Below, piece by piece: positions 24,880-34,263 of a DNA stretch of 64,000 bases (position 1 is its first letter; each line of letters opens with the position of its first letter). The notes beneath the pieces are model-generated. The model was not told the origin of the DNA. It saw only the letters and a list, made by a program, of their open reading frames with translations, and searched no databases. This DNA is from Nostoc sp. CHAB 5824. GTDB lineage: Bacteria > Cyanobacteriota > Cyanobacteriia > Cyanobacteriales > Nostocaceae. The translations under genes and the position numbers were made by a program. The stretch is from positions 186,001 to 250,000 of the forward strand of contig NZ_JAIVFT010000008.1 of the NCBI RefSeq assembly GCF_020829665.1, read 5' to 3'.

Positions 24880-27540
24880 TTAATCTGACAAGACTTGTTC
24901 TGCACATTGTTGGATTAATTTGGCTATTAAACCTGTCCAACCAGTTTGATGGGTAGCACCAATACCAGCGCCATTATCTCCATGAAAGTATTCATTGAAC
25001 AGAATCAGGTCGCGCCAATTCGGATCAGTTTGGAATTTCTCTGTTCCACCATAAAAAGGTCGTTTACCAGAGGCATCTGTCAGAAAAATTTGGATCAGCC
25101 TTTGAGCTAATTCAATTGATACTTCCTTAAGCGTCATCATTTGGCCTGAACCGGTGGGACACTCAACTTTGAAATCGTCGCCGAAGTAGCGATAGAACTT
25201 TTGTAGCGATTCTAGGAGTAGATAATTAATTGGAAACCAAATTGGCCCGCGCCAGTTGGAATTACCGCCAAACATCCCTGTGGTAGACTCGGCAGGTTCG
25301 TAATCTACTCGATACTGCTGACCATCTACGGTCAAAGCATAAGGATGAGATGCATGAACTTTTGAAACAGAGCGAATACCATAAGGACTGAAGAATTCTG
25401 TTGCATCTAACATCTTTTCTAAGATGCGACGGAGTTTATCTGGATAGGCGATCGCTAGCAGTCGGCGCTCACCAATTCCTTGTTTCTGCATACAAGCAAT
25501 ATTTCGGGTCAAGTCAAGGCGATTTTTCAGAAACCATTGCGTCCGCTCTCTAAAGCCTGGGAGCCGCTCTAAGGTTTCTGGTTCTAAAATGCTCACGGCA
25601 CATAATGGAATTAGCCCCACCAGTGATCGCACTTTCATCGGGAATTGATGATTATCAGGTAAATGTAGAGCATCGTAGTAAAAACCATCAGTTTCATCCC
25701 ATAACGCTATTTCAGCATCACCAACGCCGTTCATGGCATCAGCAATGTACAAGAAATGCTCGAAAAACTTGCTAGCGATGTCTTCGTAGGTAGAATTTTC
25801 TTTTGCTAACTCTAGAGCGATCGTCAGCATATTCAGACAGTACATCGCCATCCAACTTGTACCATCTGCCTGTTGCAGATATCCACCAGTTGGTAGTTGA
25901 ACGCTGCGATCAAAGACACCAATATTATCCATGCCCAAAAAGCCACCCTGAAAGATATTTCTGCCTTCTAAATCTTTCCGGTTAACCCACCAAGTAAAAT
26001 TCACCAATAATTTCTGGAAAACACCCTCCAGAAATTTTTTATCCGCACGACCATAGATTTTTTGCTCAATCTGATAAACTTGCCATGCTGCCCAAGCATG
26101 TACGGGCGGATTAACATCACCAAAAGCCCATTCATAAGCTGGTAGTTGACCGTTAGGATGCATATACCACTCCCGTGTCAAGCGGCTCAGTTGCAGCTTG
26201 GCAAAGTCAGGGTCAATCATGGAGAGCGGAATCACATGAAAAGCTAAATCCCAAGCCGCAAACCAAGGATATTCCCATTTATCAGGCATGGAAAGTACAT
26301 CGTCGTTAAATACATGAAACCATTCATGGTTTCTGCCATTGAGCCGTGATGCTGGCGGCGGCGGCCCAGCCGGATCGCCTTTTAGCCATTGGTCGGCTAC
26401 ATAGTAGTAAAATTGTTTACTCCATAACATGCCTGCAAATGCTTGTCGCTGAACATTCCGCGTGTCTTCTAACATCGGGAACGGACAGATCCTCTGATAA
26501 AATTCATCCGCTTCACGTTGGCGTTGTTGCCAAACTGTGTCAAATTCATTCCCGAATGGTGCAATTAAATTTTGGGCGTCACTTAATCGCAACCGCACTG
26601 TCTTGGTTTCGCCTGCACCGATTTCTAATTCGTAACGAGCTGCGAACTTAGTGCCGATCCGATTGGGATTGACAGCTGCTTTTTGCCCATTCACTACATA
26701 ATTATTTATTCCATCTTTAACGTATGGTGAAGCATTGCTGACCTCAAATAATCTTTGATTATTAGTCTCATTTTCAGTAAATAGTAGTTCTGGAGTTTCA
26801 TCACAATACAGCCATCGAGTTCCTAAAGATGGGTGATAAGCTTCGATGGTGCTGAGGTCAGAGTTAGATTGGCTAATTTTTAACCACGGCTTTTCTTCTT
26901 GATTAGAAGTCCAAGACCAGGTGTTACGAAACCAGAGCGTTGGTAACAAATGCAGCGTTTTTGCTTCCGTCCCTCGATTAATCACACTGATCTCAATCAA
27001 AATGTCATCGGGTGAAACCTTAGCATACTCAACGAATACATCAAAATAGCGGTCTTGGTCAAATATACCTGTGTTGATTAATTCAAACTCTGGAGCTTGG
27101 CGATCTCTGCGTTGATTTTCTTCTACCAGCTGACTGTATGGAAAAGCAGCTTGGGGATATTTATAAAGATATTTCATGTAGGAGTGAGTCGGGGTGTTAT
27201 CCAGGTAGAAGTAGTATTCTTTAACATCTTCCCCGTGATTACCCTGATTCCCTGTGAGGCCGAAAAGTCTCTCTTTGAGAATTGTATCTTCACCATTCCA
27301 GAGAGCGATCGCAAAACATAGTCGCTGATGATTATCAGAAATTCCCGCAATCCCATCTTCTCCCCAGCGATAGGCGCGGGAGCGGGCATGGTCGTGGGGA
27401 AAGAATTCCCAGGCGGTACCATCAGGGCTATAGTCTTCGCGCACTGTTCCCCACTGGCGTTCACTCAGATAGGAACCCCATCGTTTCCAATAAGCGGTGT
27501 GATCGCGGTCTGCTGCTAATCTTGCTTCTTCTTGGGTCAT
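24880..27540 (-). CDS. GH63-like glycosidase
   Basis: 886 residues. The N-terminal beta-sandwich (about 1-330) contains [22 protein letters not shown]-terminal alpha/alpha barrel (about 380-880) has [19 protein letters not shown] (acid region), [12 protein letters not shown] and [18 protein letters not shown], typical of GH63 processing-glucosidase-like and glucosylglycerate-hydrolase-like proteins. In bacteria these act on glucosides or mannosides of compatible solutes or oligosaccharides; the exact substrate is unknown. No signal peptide is visible, so it is cytoplasmic. The following gene (27644-29656) is upstream in transcription, 103 bp away, so co-expression is possible. Confidence 0.85.
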   Translation of the reverse strand: MTQEEARLAADRDHTAYWKRWGSYLSERQWGTVREDYSPDGTAWEFFPHDHARSRAYRWGEDGIAGISDNHQRLCFAIALWNGEDTILKERLFGLTGNQGNHGEDVKEYYFYLDNTPTHSYMKYLYKYPQAAFPYSQLVEENQRRDRQAPEFELINTGIFDQDRYFDVFVEYAKVSPDDILIEISVINRGTEAKTLHLLPTLWFRNTWSWTSNQEEKPWLKISQSNSDLSTIEAYHPSLGTRWLYCDETPELLFTENETNNQRLFEVSNASPYVKDGINNYVVNGQKAAVNPNRIGTKFAARYELEIGAGETKTVRLRLSDAQNLIAPFGNEFDTVWQQRQREADEFYQRICPFPMLEDTRNVQRQAFAGMLWSKQFYYYVADQWLKGDPAGPPPPASRLNGRNHEWFHVFNDDVLSMPDKWEYPWFAAWDLAFHVIPLSMIDPDFAKLQLSRLTREWYMHPNGQLPAYEWAFGDVNPPVHAWAAWQVYQIEQKIYGRADKKFLEGVFQKLLVNFTWWVNRKDLEGRNIFQGGFLGMDNIGVFDRSVQLPTGGYLQQADGTSWMAMYCLNMLTIALELAKENSTYEDIASKFFEHFLYIADAMNGVGDAEIALWDETDGFYYDALHLPDNHQFPMKVRSLVGLIPLCAVSILEPETLERLPGFRERTQWFLKNRLDLTRNIACMQKQGIGERRLLAIAYPDKLRRILEKMLDATEFFSPYGIRSVSKVHASHPYALTVDGQQYRVDYEPAESTTGMFGGNSNWRGPIWFPINYLLLESLQKFYRYFGDDFKVECPTGSGQMMTLKEVSIELAQRLIQIFLTDASGKRPFYGGTEKFQTDPNWRDLILFNEYFHGDNGAGIGATHQTGWTGLIAKLIQQCAEQVLSD

Positions 27541-27543
27541 AGC

Positions 27544-27567
27544 GATTTGGGATTTGGGATTTGGGAT
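27544..27567. repeat. GATTTGG heptamer repeat
   Basis: Three to four copies of GATTTGG just upstream of the GH63-like start codon, in the 103-bp spacer to the GH133-like gene. Confidence 0.7.
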
Positions 27568-27643
27568 TAAAAATCTTTAGCACAAAGTTGTTTTAACTGG
27601 CTCAAACAATGCTATCTATGCCGATTTCGGATTAATGCAAAAC

Positions 27644-29656
27644 TTAAAACTTAGAACTATCTGTGGTAGGTTCTGTTGCTATCCAGGCGCGAAGCACTTC
27701 TGCTACCGTCCAGGCTTGAGCTATACAACCCCGTGGGGTGAATGGCTCATCGCCATCAAAAATCTCACTGAGACTACCTACGCCGTGAGCGCGTAGATGA
27801 TTAGCCATTGGTTCAAGTAGACTGCGAGCTTGGGCTGGATCTTTGAAAACACGTAGGTGGGCTAAAACAAACGGCCCAATCAGCCAGCCCCAAACTGTTC
27901 CCTGATGATAAACACTATCTCGCTGAAGCTGATCTCCACCATAGTGACCTTGATATTGTAGGTGATTGGGGTCAAGACTGCGTATACCGTGAGAGGTGAG
28001 AAGCGATCGCGCACAAGATTCCACTACACCCCGTTGTTGAAGTGGAGTCAGGGGGCTTTCTGGTAAGGACACAGCGAATATCTGGTTTGGTCGCAATGAA
28101 TCGTCGTGTCCCTCAGGCCCGTCTAAAACATCGTAGCAGTAACCAACTGCATCGTTCCAGAAGCGCCCAAATCCTGTAATTGCAAGCTCTTGCATCTGCT
28201 TGTATTCTTGGTAAGGCTTACCCAGCTTTTGGGCAAAGTTTGCCATAGTTCCCAGAGCATTACACCACAAGGCATTAACTTCTATGGGTTTGCCAATGCG
28301 TGGCGTAACCACCCAATCACCAATTTTGGCGTCCATCCAGGTGAGTTGCACGCCTGTTTCACCTGCATAAAGTAGACCATCATTCTGGTCTAAGTGAATG
28401 TTGTAGCGCGTTCCTTGACGATGCCAATTAATAATGTCTGCTAGCACAGGAAAGAGTTCACTGAGCAATTCGTCATCTTTTGTCGCCGCATAGTAAGCGC
28501 GAATCGCTTCAAAGTACCAAAGGGTTGCATCTACTGTATTATATTCTGGTGCTTCACCCGCATCTGGAAAGCGGTTAGGCAGCATACCTTGGTCTACGTA
28601 ACGGGCAAAAGTACGTAAAATCGGACGTGCCACCTCTGGACGACCAACCGAGATTGTCAAACCAGGTAAGCTAATCATTGTATCCCGCCCCCAGTCAGCA
28701 AACCAATGATAACCAGCAATGATTGTTTTACCGTCGGGTTCATCAGGCAATGGGCGACTAACAATGAATTGGTCGGCAGCGAGGACTAGCTGATGCACCC
28801 AGTCTGGATCTGCTTTGGCATTGATACGGCTTTGTTTCCAAAATCCGAGCAGCTTTTGCTCAAGGGAGCGACGTAACTCTAAGGCTATCTGGCCATTTAA
28901 CTCTGGATGTATCTCGGTGCTAGCAACAAAGGTGAGTGATTCACCCGGCTGGAGGGTAGCGTCAAAGGTAGCTGCATGTAGATGATCTTCGCGATCATCA
29001 AGTCCGCGATCGCGTTCTCTGGCTAAGTCAAATTCATAGTACCACTCGTAGGCAGGTGAAGCGCAGCTATCGCCCTTAGGCGAATCGCTTAATAAATAAA
29101 GCGGCACAGCTTCCCCAAAAGCAGTAACACAGACACCATGCTCAATAGCATCAATGTTCATCTGCCACCCTCGCGCATGTGTGTTACTGTGATAATCTCG
29201 ATAATTCACCAGTGCTTTCAGCTTTAGCACCAGTGGTTGAGTGGCACGATGCAGGTAATATTGAACATAAGTGGTATTACTGCCGGGTTGCATCCATACA
29301 CGTTTTTCCAATAAAGCATCTGCACAAGCAAATCGCCATGTTGGGATTGTGCCTTCTAACTCGAAAGATTCAATGTGCTGATAGCCATCTGGATTAACGG
29401 CTCCACCAGTCCAACGGTTGGCTCCAAGGGAATAATTGTGTCCGTCATACAGAGCCGTTTCATCTAACTTAGCTAGTAACAGAGTTCTCATTAGCGGTGG
29501 CTTCAGTGCTGCCACAAGTAATCCGTGATAGCGGCGTGTAAGTATACCTGATACTGTGCCTGAAGCATAACCACCGATGCCATTACTTACCAACCATTCT
29601 CGCCCGGCTGCCAGATCGAGAACACCACAAATTTCGCGTCCAAAGTTGATACTCAT
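27644..29656 (-). CDS. GH133-like amylo-alpha-1,6-glucosidase (glycogen debranching, GDE_C type)
   Basis: 670 residues. The N-terminal beta domain starts with AAGREWLVSNGIGGYASGTVSG, the hallmark of the archaeal/bacterial GDE N-terminal domain (about 17-38). The C-terminal (alpha/alpha)6 barrel has AGYHWFADWGRDTMISLPGL (catalytic region, about 315-334), LTWMDAKIGDWVVTPR and the final QAWTVAEVLRAW. It should remove alpha-1,6-linked glucose from glucans. It complements GlgX and MalQ in this window. The ATG at 29656 is well placed. The SDR gene 66 bp upstream may be in the same transcript. Confidence 0.9.
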   Translation of the reverse strand: MSINFGREICGVLDLAAGREWLVSNGIGGYASGTVSGILTRRYHGLLVAALKPPLMRTLLLAKLDETALYDGHNYSLGANRWTGGAVNPDGYQHIESFELEGTIPTWRFACADALLEKRVWMQPGSNTTYVQYYLHRATQPLVLKLKALVNYRDYHSNTHARGWQMNIDAIEHGVCVTAFGEAVPLYLLSDSPKGDSCASPAYEWYYEFDLARERDRGLDDREDHLHAATFDATLQPGESLTFVASTEIHPELNGQIALELRRSLEQKLLGFWKQSRINAKADPDWVHQLVLAADQFIVSRPLPDEPDGKTIIAGYHWFADWGRDTMISLPGLTISVGRPEVARPILRTFARYVDQGMLPNRFPDAGEAPEYNTVDATLWYFEAIRAYYAATKDDELLSELFPVLADIINWHRQGTRYNIHLDQNDGLLYAGETGVQLTWMDAKIGDWVVTPRIGKPIEVNALWCNALGTMANFAQKLGKPYQEYKQMQELAITGFGRFWNDAVGYCYDVLDGPEGHDDSLRPNQIFAVSLPESPLTPLQQRGVVESCARSLLTSHGIRSLDPNHLQYQGHYGGDQLQRDSVYHQGTVWGWLIGPFVLAHLRVFKDPAQARSLLEPMANHLRAHGVGSLSEIFDGDEPFTPRGCIAQAWTVAEVLRAWIATEPTTDSSKF

Positions 29657-29722
29657 AAGTGATAATAAGTTCTCTAATCCAGATCACAAAAACTCTAGAA
29701 CGGTAGAGCCAAGATAAACTAC

Positions 29723-30496
29723 CTATTGCTCATGATAGTTCCGGCTCAATCCCCCATCTACATAGAAGGTTGCGCCTGTGATGTAATCAGCATCGGCTGA
29801 GGCTAAGAAGGCAACTATAGGCGCGATATCCTCTGGCTTACCTAAGCGACCCAAGGGAATATTTTTTAACAAAGCTGCTAATTTTTCGGGGTCATTTAAC
29901 AGCTTACTATTGATTGGTGTCTCAATTGCTCCAGGAGCCACGTTGTTAATTGTAATTCCCAAAGGCCCAAGTTCAACTGCTAGGTTACGCATCGTCATCT
30001 TTACACCACCTTTGCTGGCACAGTAGGCAGTGAAGTGGGGGAATGCTATTTCCTCATGGGTAGAACTAATATTGATGATTTTGCCAGTTCGCTTGGTTTC
30101 GATCAAGTGCTGTACTATTGCTTGAGTGGCGAAAAATGTGCCTTTGAGGTTGAGATCGATTACTGCATCATAGTCAGCTTCGGTAATGTTCCAGAAGTCA
30201 GCATTTCGACCATCGATGCCGGCATTGTTCACAAGAATGTCTAGTTTGCCAAAGTATTGAATACCCTGGTCTAGAAGTTGACGGATGTCGCTAATTACAC
30301 TTAGGTCAGCTTTAACAGTTAAGCCTTTGCTGCCAGCAGCTTCTACTTTCGACAGAGTTTCTTGAGCGCCTTCGGGATGAGAGCGGTAATCAATCACAAC
30401 ATCTGCACCTTGTTCAGCGAGATGTACGGCAATAGCTTGGCCAATTCCTCCACTACTACCGGTTACTAAAGCTACCTTACCTTCTAGTTTCTTCAT
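29723..30496 (-). CDS. short-chain dehydrogenase/reductase
   Basis: 257 residues, classical SDR. Motifs are TGSSGGIGQAIA (cofactor loop, about 12-23), DYRSHPEG after beta2, NNAG (about 91-94), a catalytic Ser in NISSTHEE, and YCASKGG (Tyr/Lys). The C-terminal DYITGATFYVDGG matches glucose-1-dehydrogenase and 3-oxoacyl reductase-type SDRs. The Asp after beta2 favours NAD, though this is uncertain. It sits between the glycosidase block and the aquaporin-like gene. Confidence 0.88.
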   Translation of the reverse strand: MKKLEGKVALVTGSSGGIGQAIAVHLAEQGADVVIDYRSHPEGAQETLSKVEAAGSKGLTVKADLSVISDIRQLLDQGIQYFGKLDILVNNAGIDGRNADFWNITEADYDAVIDLNLKGTFFATQAIVQHLIETKRTGKIINISSTHEEIAFPHFTAYCASKGGVKMTMRNLAVELGPLGITINNVAPGAIETPINSKLLNDPEKLAALLKNIPLGRLGKPEDIAPIVAFLASADADYITGATFYVDGGLSRNYHEQ

Positions 30497-30721
30497 TGGC
30501 TTTCTCCTTCTAGAGTATTTTGATGTTTTCAGGCCTTATAAAACAGGATTCAGGAGTCAGAATTCAGAATTCTGTACGAGTCGCGTCTGAATATGCGGTG
30601 AAACACCACACTAAATCGTCTCTGATACGAGAAGATTTTGTGGTTTTCAATATAGTAGCGAGTCTAGCTTGGAAAGGAATGTCTGGATTCTGGATTCTAA
30701 ATTCTGAATTCTTTTTTAAAT

Positions 30722-31531
30722 CTACTGATGCTTTGGCAGATGTGGTACTTTAACATTCTTAAAAATACAACGATAATTGGGAACATGAAAAAGTTTACCT
30801 GTCAAAACTTCGCGTTCACCCATAGTTATCAGTTGAAAAACTCCTACAGCAGTTAATGCACCTAGTGGAGATGCAATACAATAAAGCCATTGATTTTGCC
30901 AAGACCATGCTATGAAAGCAGGCCCGATACTGCGTGCTGTATTCAAACTAGTGCCAGAAATCGGCGCTCCTAACCAAACCATAGTTGCCACTAGAAGCCA
31001 TACCATTAAAGGTGTCCAGCGCAATAAATGATGATGACTCAAGAAGATAAAGATAGACAGCACGAATAGAAATGTCATCAAAACTTCAGCTAGAAATACA
31101 TACCATAACGGATAACCTATTCCAGGTGAAGTGATACAATAATTGACGCTGACCAGATAATCTTTCCACAAAGTTAATGCTAAAGATGTGCCAATAATTG
31201 CGCCAATAAATTGACCCAAAATATATCCAATTAAGTCCTGTTTATGCATTTTGCCTTGCATCCAGAATGCCAATGACAAGCATGGGTTTAAGTGCGCCCC
31301 ACTCAGTTTTCCTAAAGGGGAAATGCTAAATAATGCACCACTTCCAGCAAAAATGAGACCATTAATTAATAAACGAGGACTCACTGCCGGGATGAGATGC
31401 TCCATAGGCAAGCCTTTGCCAAAATTGAAGGTGATGATACTGAATCCAACCAAGAGATTAAAAGCAGTTCCCACCAACTCTGCACCATATTCAGACCAAT
31501 TAAGGGTTTTCCAATTTGTAAAAGTATTCAT
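30722..31531 (-). CDS. aquaporin/MIP-family channel with altered NPA motifs
   Basis: About 269 residues from the ATG at 31531 (a TTG eight codons upstream is open but poorer). Six transmembrane segments are visible. The first half-helix motif reads SGAHLNPCLS (NPC) and the second SGTSLNTARSIGPA (NTA), instead of NPA/NPA. The ISGTSLN-ARS-GPA frame and HLNP pattern still place it in the MIP family. Altered motifs occur in SIP-type and other unorthodox aquaporins; the solute is unknown. It is the plus-proximal neighbour of the SnoaL/VOC genes, separated from them by an inverted-repeat element. Confidence 0.82.
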   Translation of the reverse strand: MNTFTNWKTLNWSEYGAELVGTAFNLLVGFSIITFNFGKGLPMEHLIPAVSPRLLINGLIFAGSGALFSISPLGKLSGAHLNPCLSLAFWMQGKMHKQDLIGYILGQFIGAIIGTSLALTLWKDYLVSVNYCITSPGIGYPLWYVFLAEVLMTFLFVLSIFIFLSHHHLLRWTPLMVWLLVATMVWLGAPISGTSLNTARSIGPAFIAWSWQNQWLYCIASPLGALTAVGVFQLITMGEREVLTGKLFHVPNYRCIFKNVKVPHLPKHQ

Positions 31532-31560
31532 GAGTTTATTTTTGGCGATCAACAATTAAG

Positions 31561-31663
31561 CTATATACAGCAATTCCATTTAGGTTTTGAACAAAGATTA
31601 GCTACTTGATCAAGATTTTGATTCTGAAATGGTTCATTTCCTATTGAGGAATGCTGTATATAG
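31561..31663. repeat. 103-bp inverted-repeat element (CTATATACAGCA ends), copy 1
   Basis: Left end CTATATACAGCAATTCC (31561-31577); right end GGAATGCTGTATATAG (31648-31663), complementary but for one inserted base. The interior is also partly palindromic. A related element with ATACAGCAGTTT ends is at 51903-52031. It lies in the promoter region of the aquaporin-like gene. Confidence 0.75.
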
Positions 31664-31680
31664 TTAAGTTGAAATTACCC

Positions 31681-32118
31681 TCAGTTTGCCTGCAATAATG
31701 GTGGATTATCCTGATCGATGTATCCCTGGCTAATTTCAACAATATTGCCATCTGGATCGGATACCCAAACCGTGCGCCACCCAGGAATAAAGCTATCAAA
31801 ATTGAGTGGGCCAAGGGTTACTTTTGCATCCTTGCCGATTTCAGCCAGTTTAGCATCAACATCATCAACTTGGAAACCAAAATGACGCCAAGCTGGATAG
31901 GTGGGGCCATCTTGGCTGGCTAAAGGGAGAGGGGCTTCTCCCTTGGCTTGGAAGAGTTCAAGGTACATATCGCCCAACTTGAGAAAGACAATCTGCTCAT
32001 TATTGCCAATTGGTGCAACTCTTGCTCGCTTAAAGCCAAAATATTTGGTGTAGAACTTTTCAGTTGCAATCGGATCTTTGCAGCTGATTGCCATTTGAGA
32101 AACTTTTAGCAAAGCCAT
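31681..32118 (-). CDS. VOC/glyoxalase-family protein
   Basis: 145 residues from the ATG at 32118, preceded by AAGGAC; an upstream GTG at 32139 is weaker. A single VOC module runs from VSQMAISCKDPIATEKFYTKYFGF through FLKLGDMYLELFQ and WRHFGFQVDDVDAKL to WVSDPDGNIVEISQG. The Glu/His ligand positions (ELF, HFGF, VEIS) are kept, so a metal centre is plausible. It starts 37 bp after the duplicated SnoaL gene and is probably co-transcribed. The reaction is unknown. Confidence 0.85.
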   Translation of the reverse strand: MALLKVSQMAISCKDPIATEKFYTKYFGFKRARVAPIGNNEQIVFLKLGDMYLELFQAKGEAPLPLASQDGPTYPAWRHFGFQVDDVDAKLAEIGKDAKVTLGPLNFDSFIPGWRTVWVSDPDGNIVEISQGYIDQDNPPLLQAN

Positions 32119-32155
32119 TACTTCAGTCCTTACTGACACAAAAAAGTGAACTTAG

Positions 32156-32977
32156 TTATGCGTATGACCCATCGGGGTACTGAATTACACCAGCAAAGTG
32201 AACAGCGATTTTGCGATCGCGCAGCACCCAGTTATCATAGAAACTTACCTCACCAACATCGCCATTGACGCTTTTGGTTTTCAAGCTTTCGACTATCATC
32301 AGCGTGTTCTCGGTTTCAGCCCACTGGTCAAGTTTGACCTCCAAATCTTCTAAACTGAAGATCCGACTTTCAAAGAACTCTTTGAGCGCTTGACGACCAC
32401 GCACGTAAATCGGTTTGCGGTTTTCGGTCAAGGTGCTAATAAGCAGGACATCTTCAGCATATTGGTTGAGTAAACCATCAACATTCTTCGCTTTAATAAA
32501 ACCGATATGCTCTTTATAAAACTTGCCCAATGGAGATGCAGGTACTTCGCTTTTAACTGTTCCTGCATTTACATAAGTTTTATCTGGATATTGAATTACA
32601 CCAGCAAAATGGATAGCGATTTTTCCATTTTGCAAAAACCAGTTATCGTAGAATTCCACACTACCGACTTCACCAGTCTTACTTGTGGTTTTTAGCTCCT
32701 CCACCATCATCAGCGTGTTTTCGGTTTCAGCCCATTGGTTAAGCCTAATTTCAAAATCTTCTAAACCGAAAATACGACTTTCAAAGAACTCTTTGAGTGC
32801 TTGACGGCCTTGTACGTACAGGGGTTGGCGGTTTTCAGTTAAGGTGCTAATGAGCAGAGCATCATCAGCATACTGGTTGAGCAAACCATCAACATTTTTA
32901 GCTTTAATGAAACCGATATGTTCTTTATAGAGCTTGCTGATGGGAGAAACAAGCAATTGTTCAATTGGTGTACTCAT
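32156..32977 (-). CDS. internally duplicated SnoaL-like (NTF2-fold) protein
   Basis: 273 residues made of two near-identical NTF2-like domains, with a period of 137 residues. YKEHIGFIKAKNVDGLLNQY occurs at 17-36 and again at 154-173, and ALKEFFESRIF, QWAETENTLM and HFAGVIQYPD are also repeated. SnoaL-like proteins bind or isomerise small hydrophobic molecules. Each half keeps a conical-barrel pattern, but I cannot name catalytic residues. The ATG at 32977 has AGGAC five bases upstream. The high similarity of the halves points to a recent in-frame duplication of about 411 bp. Confidence 0.85.
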   Translation of the reverse strand: MSTPIEQLLVSPISKLYKEHIGFIKAKNVDGLLNQYADDALLISTLTENRQPLYVQGRQALKEFFESRIFGLEDFEIRLNQWAETENTLMMVEELKTTSKTGEVGSVEFYDNWFLQNGKIAIHFAGVIQYPDKTYVNAGTVKSEVPASPLGKFYKEHIGFIKAKNVDGLLNQYAEDVLLISTLTENRKPIYVRGRQALKEFFESRIFSLEDLEVKLDQWAETENTLMIVESLKTKSVNGDVGEVSFYDNWVLRDRKIAVHFAGVIQYPDGSYA

Positions 32978-33060
32978 GGTAGTCCTATATGTAGAGGATT
33001 AAGACTGAAGAAAGTTATGGCGATAAGAGGAATAAAGGCGACTAGAACTAAGGTAAAATT

Positions 33061-33093
33061 GTTTGTAGTTGGGGCTAGTTACTAACTACAAAC
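33061..33093 (-). terminator. hairpin between two SnoaL-like genes
   Basis: GTTTGTAGTT (33061-33070) pairs exactly with AACTACAAAC (33084-33093). On the minus strand it is followed by CAATTTTACC, only a short T run. It lies about 50 nt after the stop of the gene at 33144, and could be an attenuator or processing site. Confidence 0.4.
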
Positions 33094-33143
33094 AAACCCG
33101 TAGTTTACCGCTGTAGGCATCACCTAAGATTGCTGCTATTCTA

Positions 33144-33515
33144 TTAAACCCAAAAACCAAAGTGATAAACAATCTGTCCATTACGGATAGTCCAGGCGTC
33201 GCCAACTGATACTTGACCAAGTTTACAGTTGAATTTTGCTTGGAAAAAAATAGCGTTTTCTGCTTCTGTAAAGTCTAGGGATTTGATATCAATATATTCA
33301 ATTGTTTTCAGATATTCGTGAAAGAATGTTTTGATATTTTCACGTCCTTTAATTGTGATTGGTGCAGGTGTATTCTCAAACCCATTAAAGAAGGTGATTA
33401 ACACAGCATCTTCTGCATAATCCCTATCTACCATTTCATCGATTTTTCCAGCAGAAATAGTTTCTAAATGTTTGTCAAAGAATTGCCGTCCGGGTGAAAT
33501 TGTTGAAACTGTCAT
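33144..33515 (-). CDS. SnoaL-like (NTF2-fold) protein
   Basis: 123 residues, one NTF2-like domain: FFDKHLETISAGKIDEMVDR, a YAEDAVLITF strand, KGRENIKTFFHEYLK and a C-terminal VGDAWTIRNGQIVYHFGFWV. It is related to the halves of the neighbouring duplicated protein. The ATG at 33515 has AGGAG upstream. It is part of the same-strand small-molecule gene array; function and ligand are unknown. Confidence 0.8.
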   Translation of the reverse strand: MTVSTISPGRQFFDKHLETISAGKIDEMVDRDYAEDAVLITFFNGFENTPAPITIKGRENIKTFFHEYLKTIEYIDIKSLDFTEAENAIFFQAKFNCKLGQVSVGDAWTIRNGQIVYHFGFWV

Positions 33516-33623
33516 CTTTCTATCTCCTGTAATTGTGATGTAACTTATGAGTATGGAGCGTTAATAATAACTACACATAATTATTTTTGCGGTGGTTACG
33601 TGCGCCCCAAAACGCAAACTTAT

Positions 33624-34073
33624 TTAAAGACGGGCAGACCCTTCATAGTAACTAAGTGAATCAACAATGTAGGTTGCAATTACTGGCTTACCAGTGTAAG
33701 GCGATCGCTTGACTATCCAAGTTTGATACGCATCTAAAACAATGCGTTGACTTGTGGCTGCTGGTGGATTCCACACGCTAGCTTCCCATTTGACGATGAC
33801 TTGAACACTCGCCTCGTCTCCTGAAGGCTGAACGTTGACTTGCTTTAAAGTATGGACTTCATCAAAGAAAATGCGGATAACGCGCTCGTACCAATCTCTA
33901 AATCCATCAAAACCATAAACTGTAGCTTCAGGAAAACGCATTTCTAGACCTTCTTCAGCTAGAAAGGGAATATATTCTTCCAGTGGAGCGTGAACATCTA
34001 GTTTTAAATACCAGTCTGTTGCTAATTGCTTGATTTCCAAAGCTGTTAAAGGTGCTACGTTAGTTACTGTCAT
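33624..34073 (-). CDS. SnoaL/NTF2-like protein
   Basis: 149 residues. The pattern is LEIKQLATDWYLKLDVHAPL, GFDGFRDWYERVIRIFFDEVH, VQVIVKWEASVW and LDAYQTWIVKRS. It is a longer and more diverged NTF2-like member than the two following genes. The ATG at 34073 is preceded by AAGGAG. It lies between the GMC oxidoreductase and the other SnoaL genes. Role unknown, possibly processing or binding the GMC product (inference). Confidence 0.78.
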   Translation of the reverse strand: MTVTNVAPLTALEIKQLATDWYLKLDVHAPLEEYIPFLAEEGLEMRFPEATVYGFDGFRDWYERVIRIFFDEVHTLKQVNVQPSGDEASVQVIVKWEASVWNPPAATSQRIVLDAYQTWIVKRSPYTGKPVIATYIVDSLSYYEGSARL

Positions 34074-34263
34074 TGTTTCTCTCCTTTTAATTAAACAAAA
34101 TTGCGAGCGAGAGTATTATTTGGGTCTGAGCATGAGCCAGAGATTATGAGCAAATTTAGATTCTGTCTGTTGCAAAAATATTGCTTGACTGAATTTTATA
34201 TGCAGTGGTGATTCATGCAACCGATTACCCAAAATATCGATTTACCAAAAATACTTGCAAATC

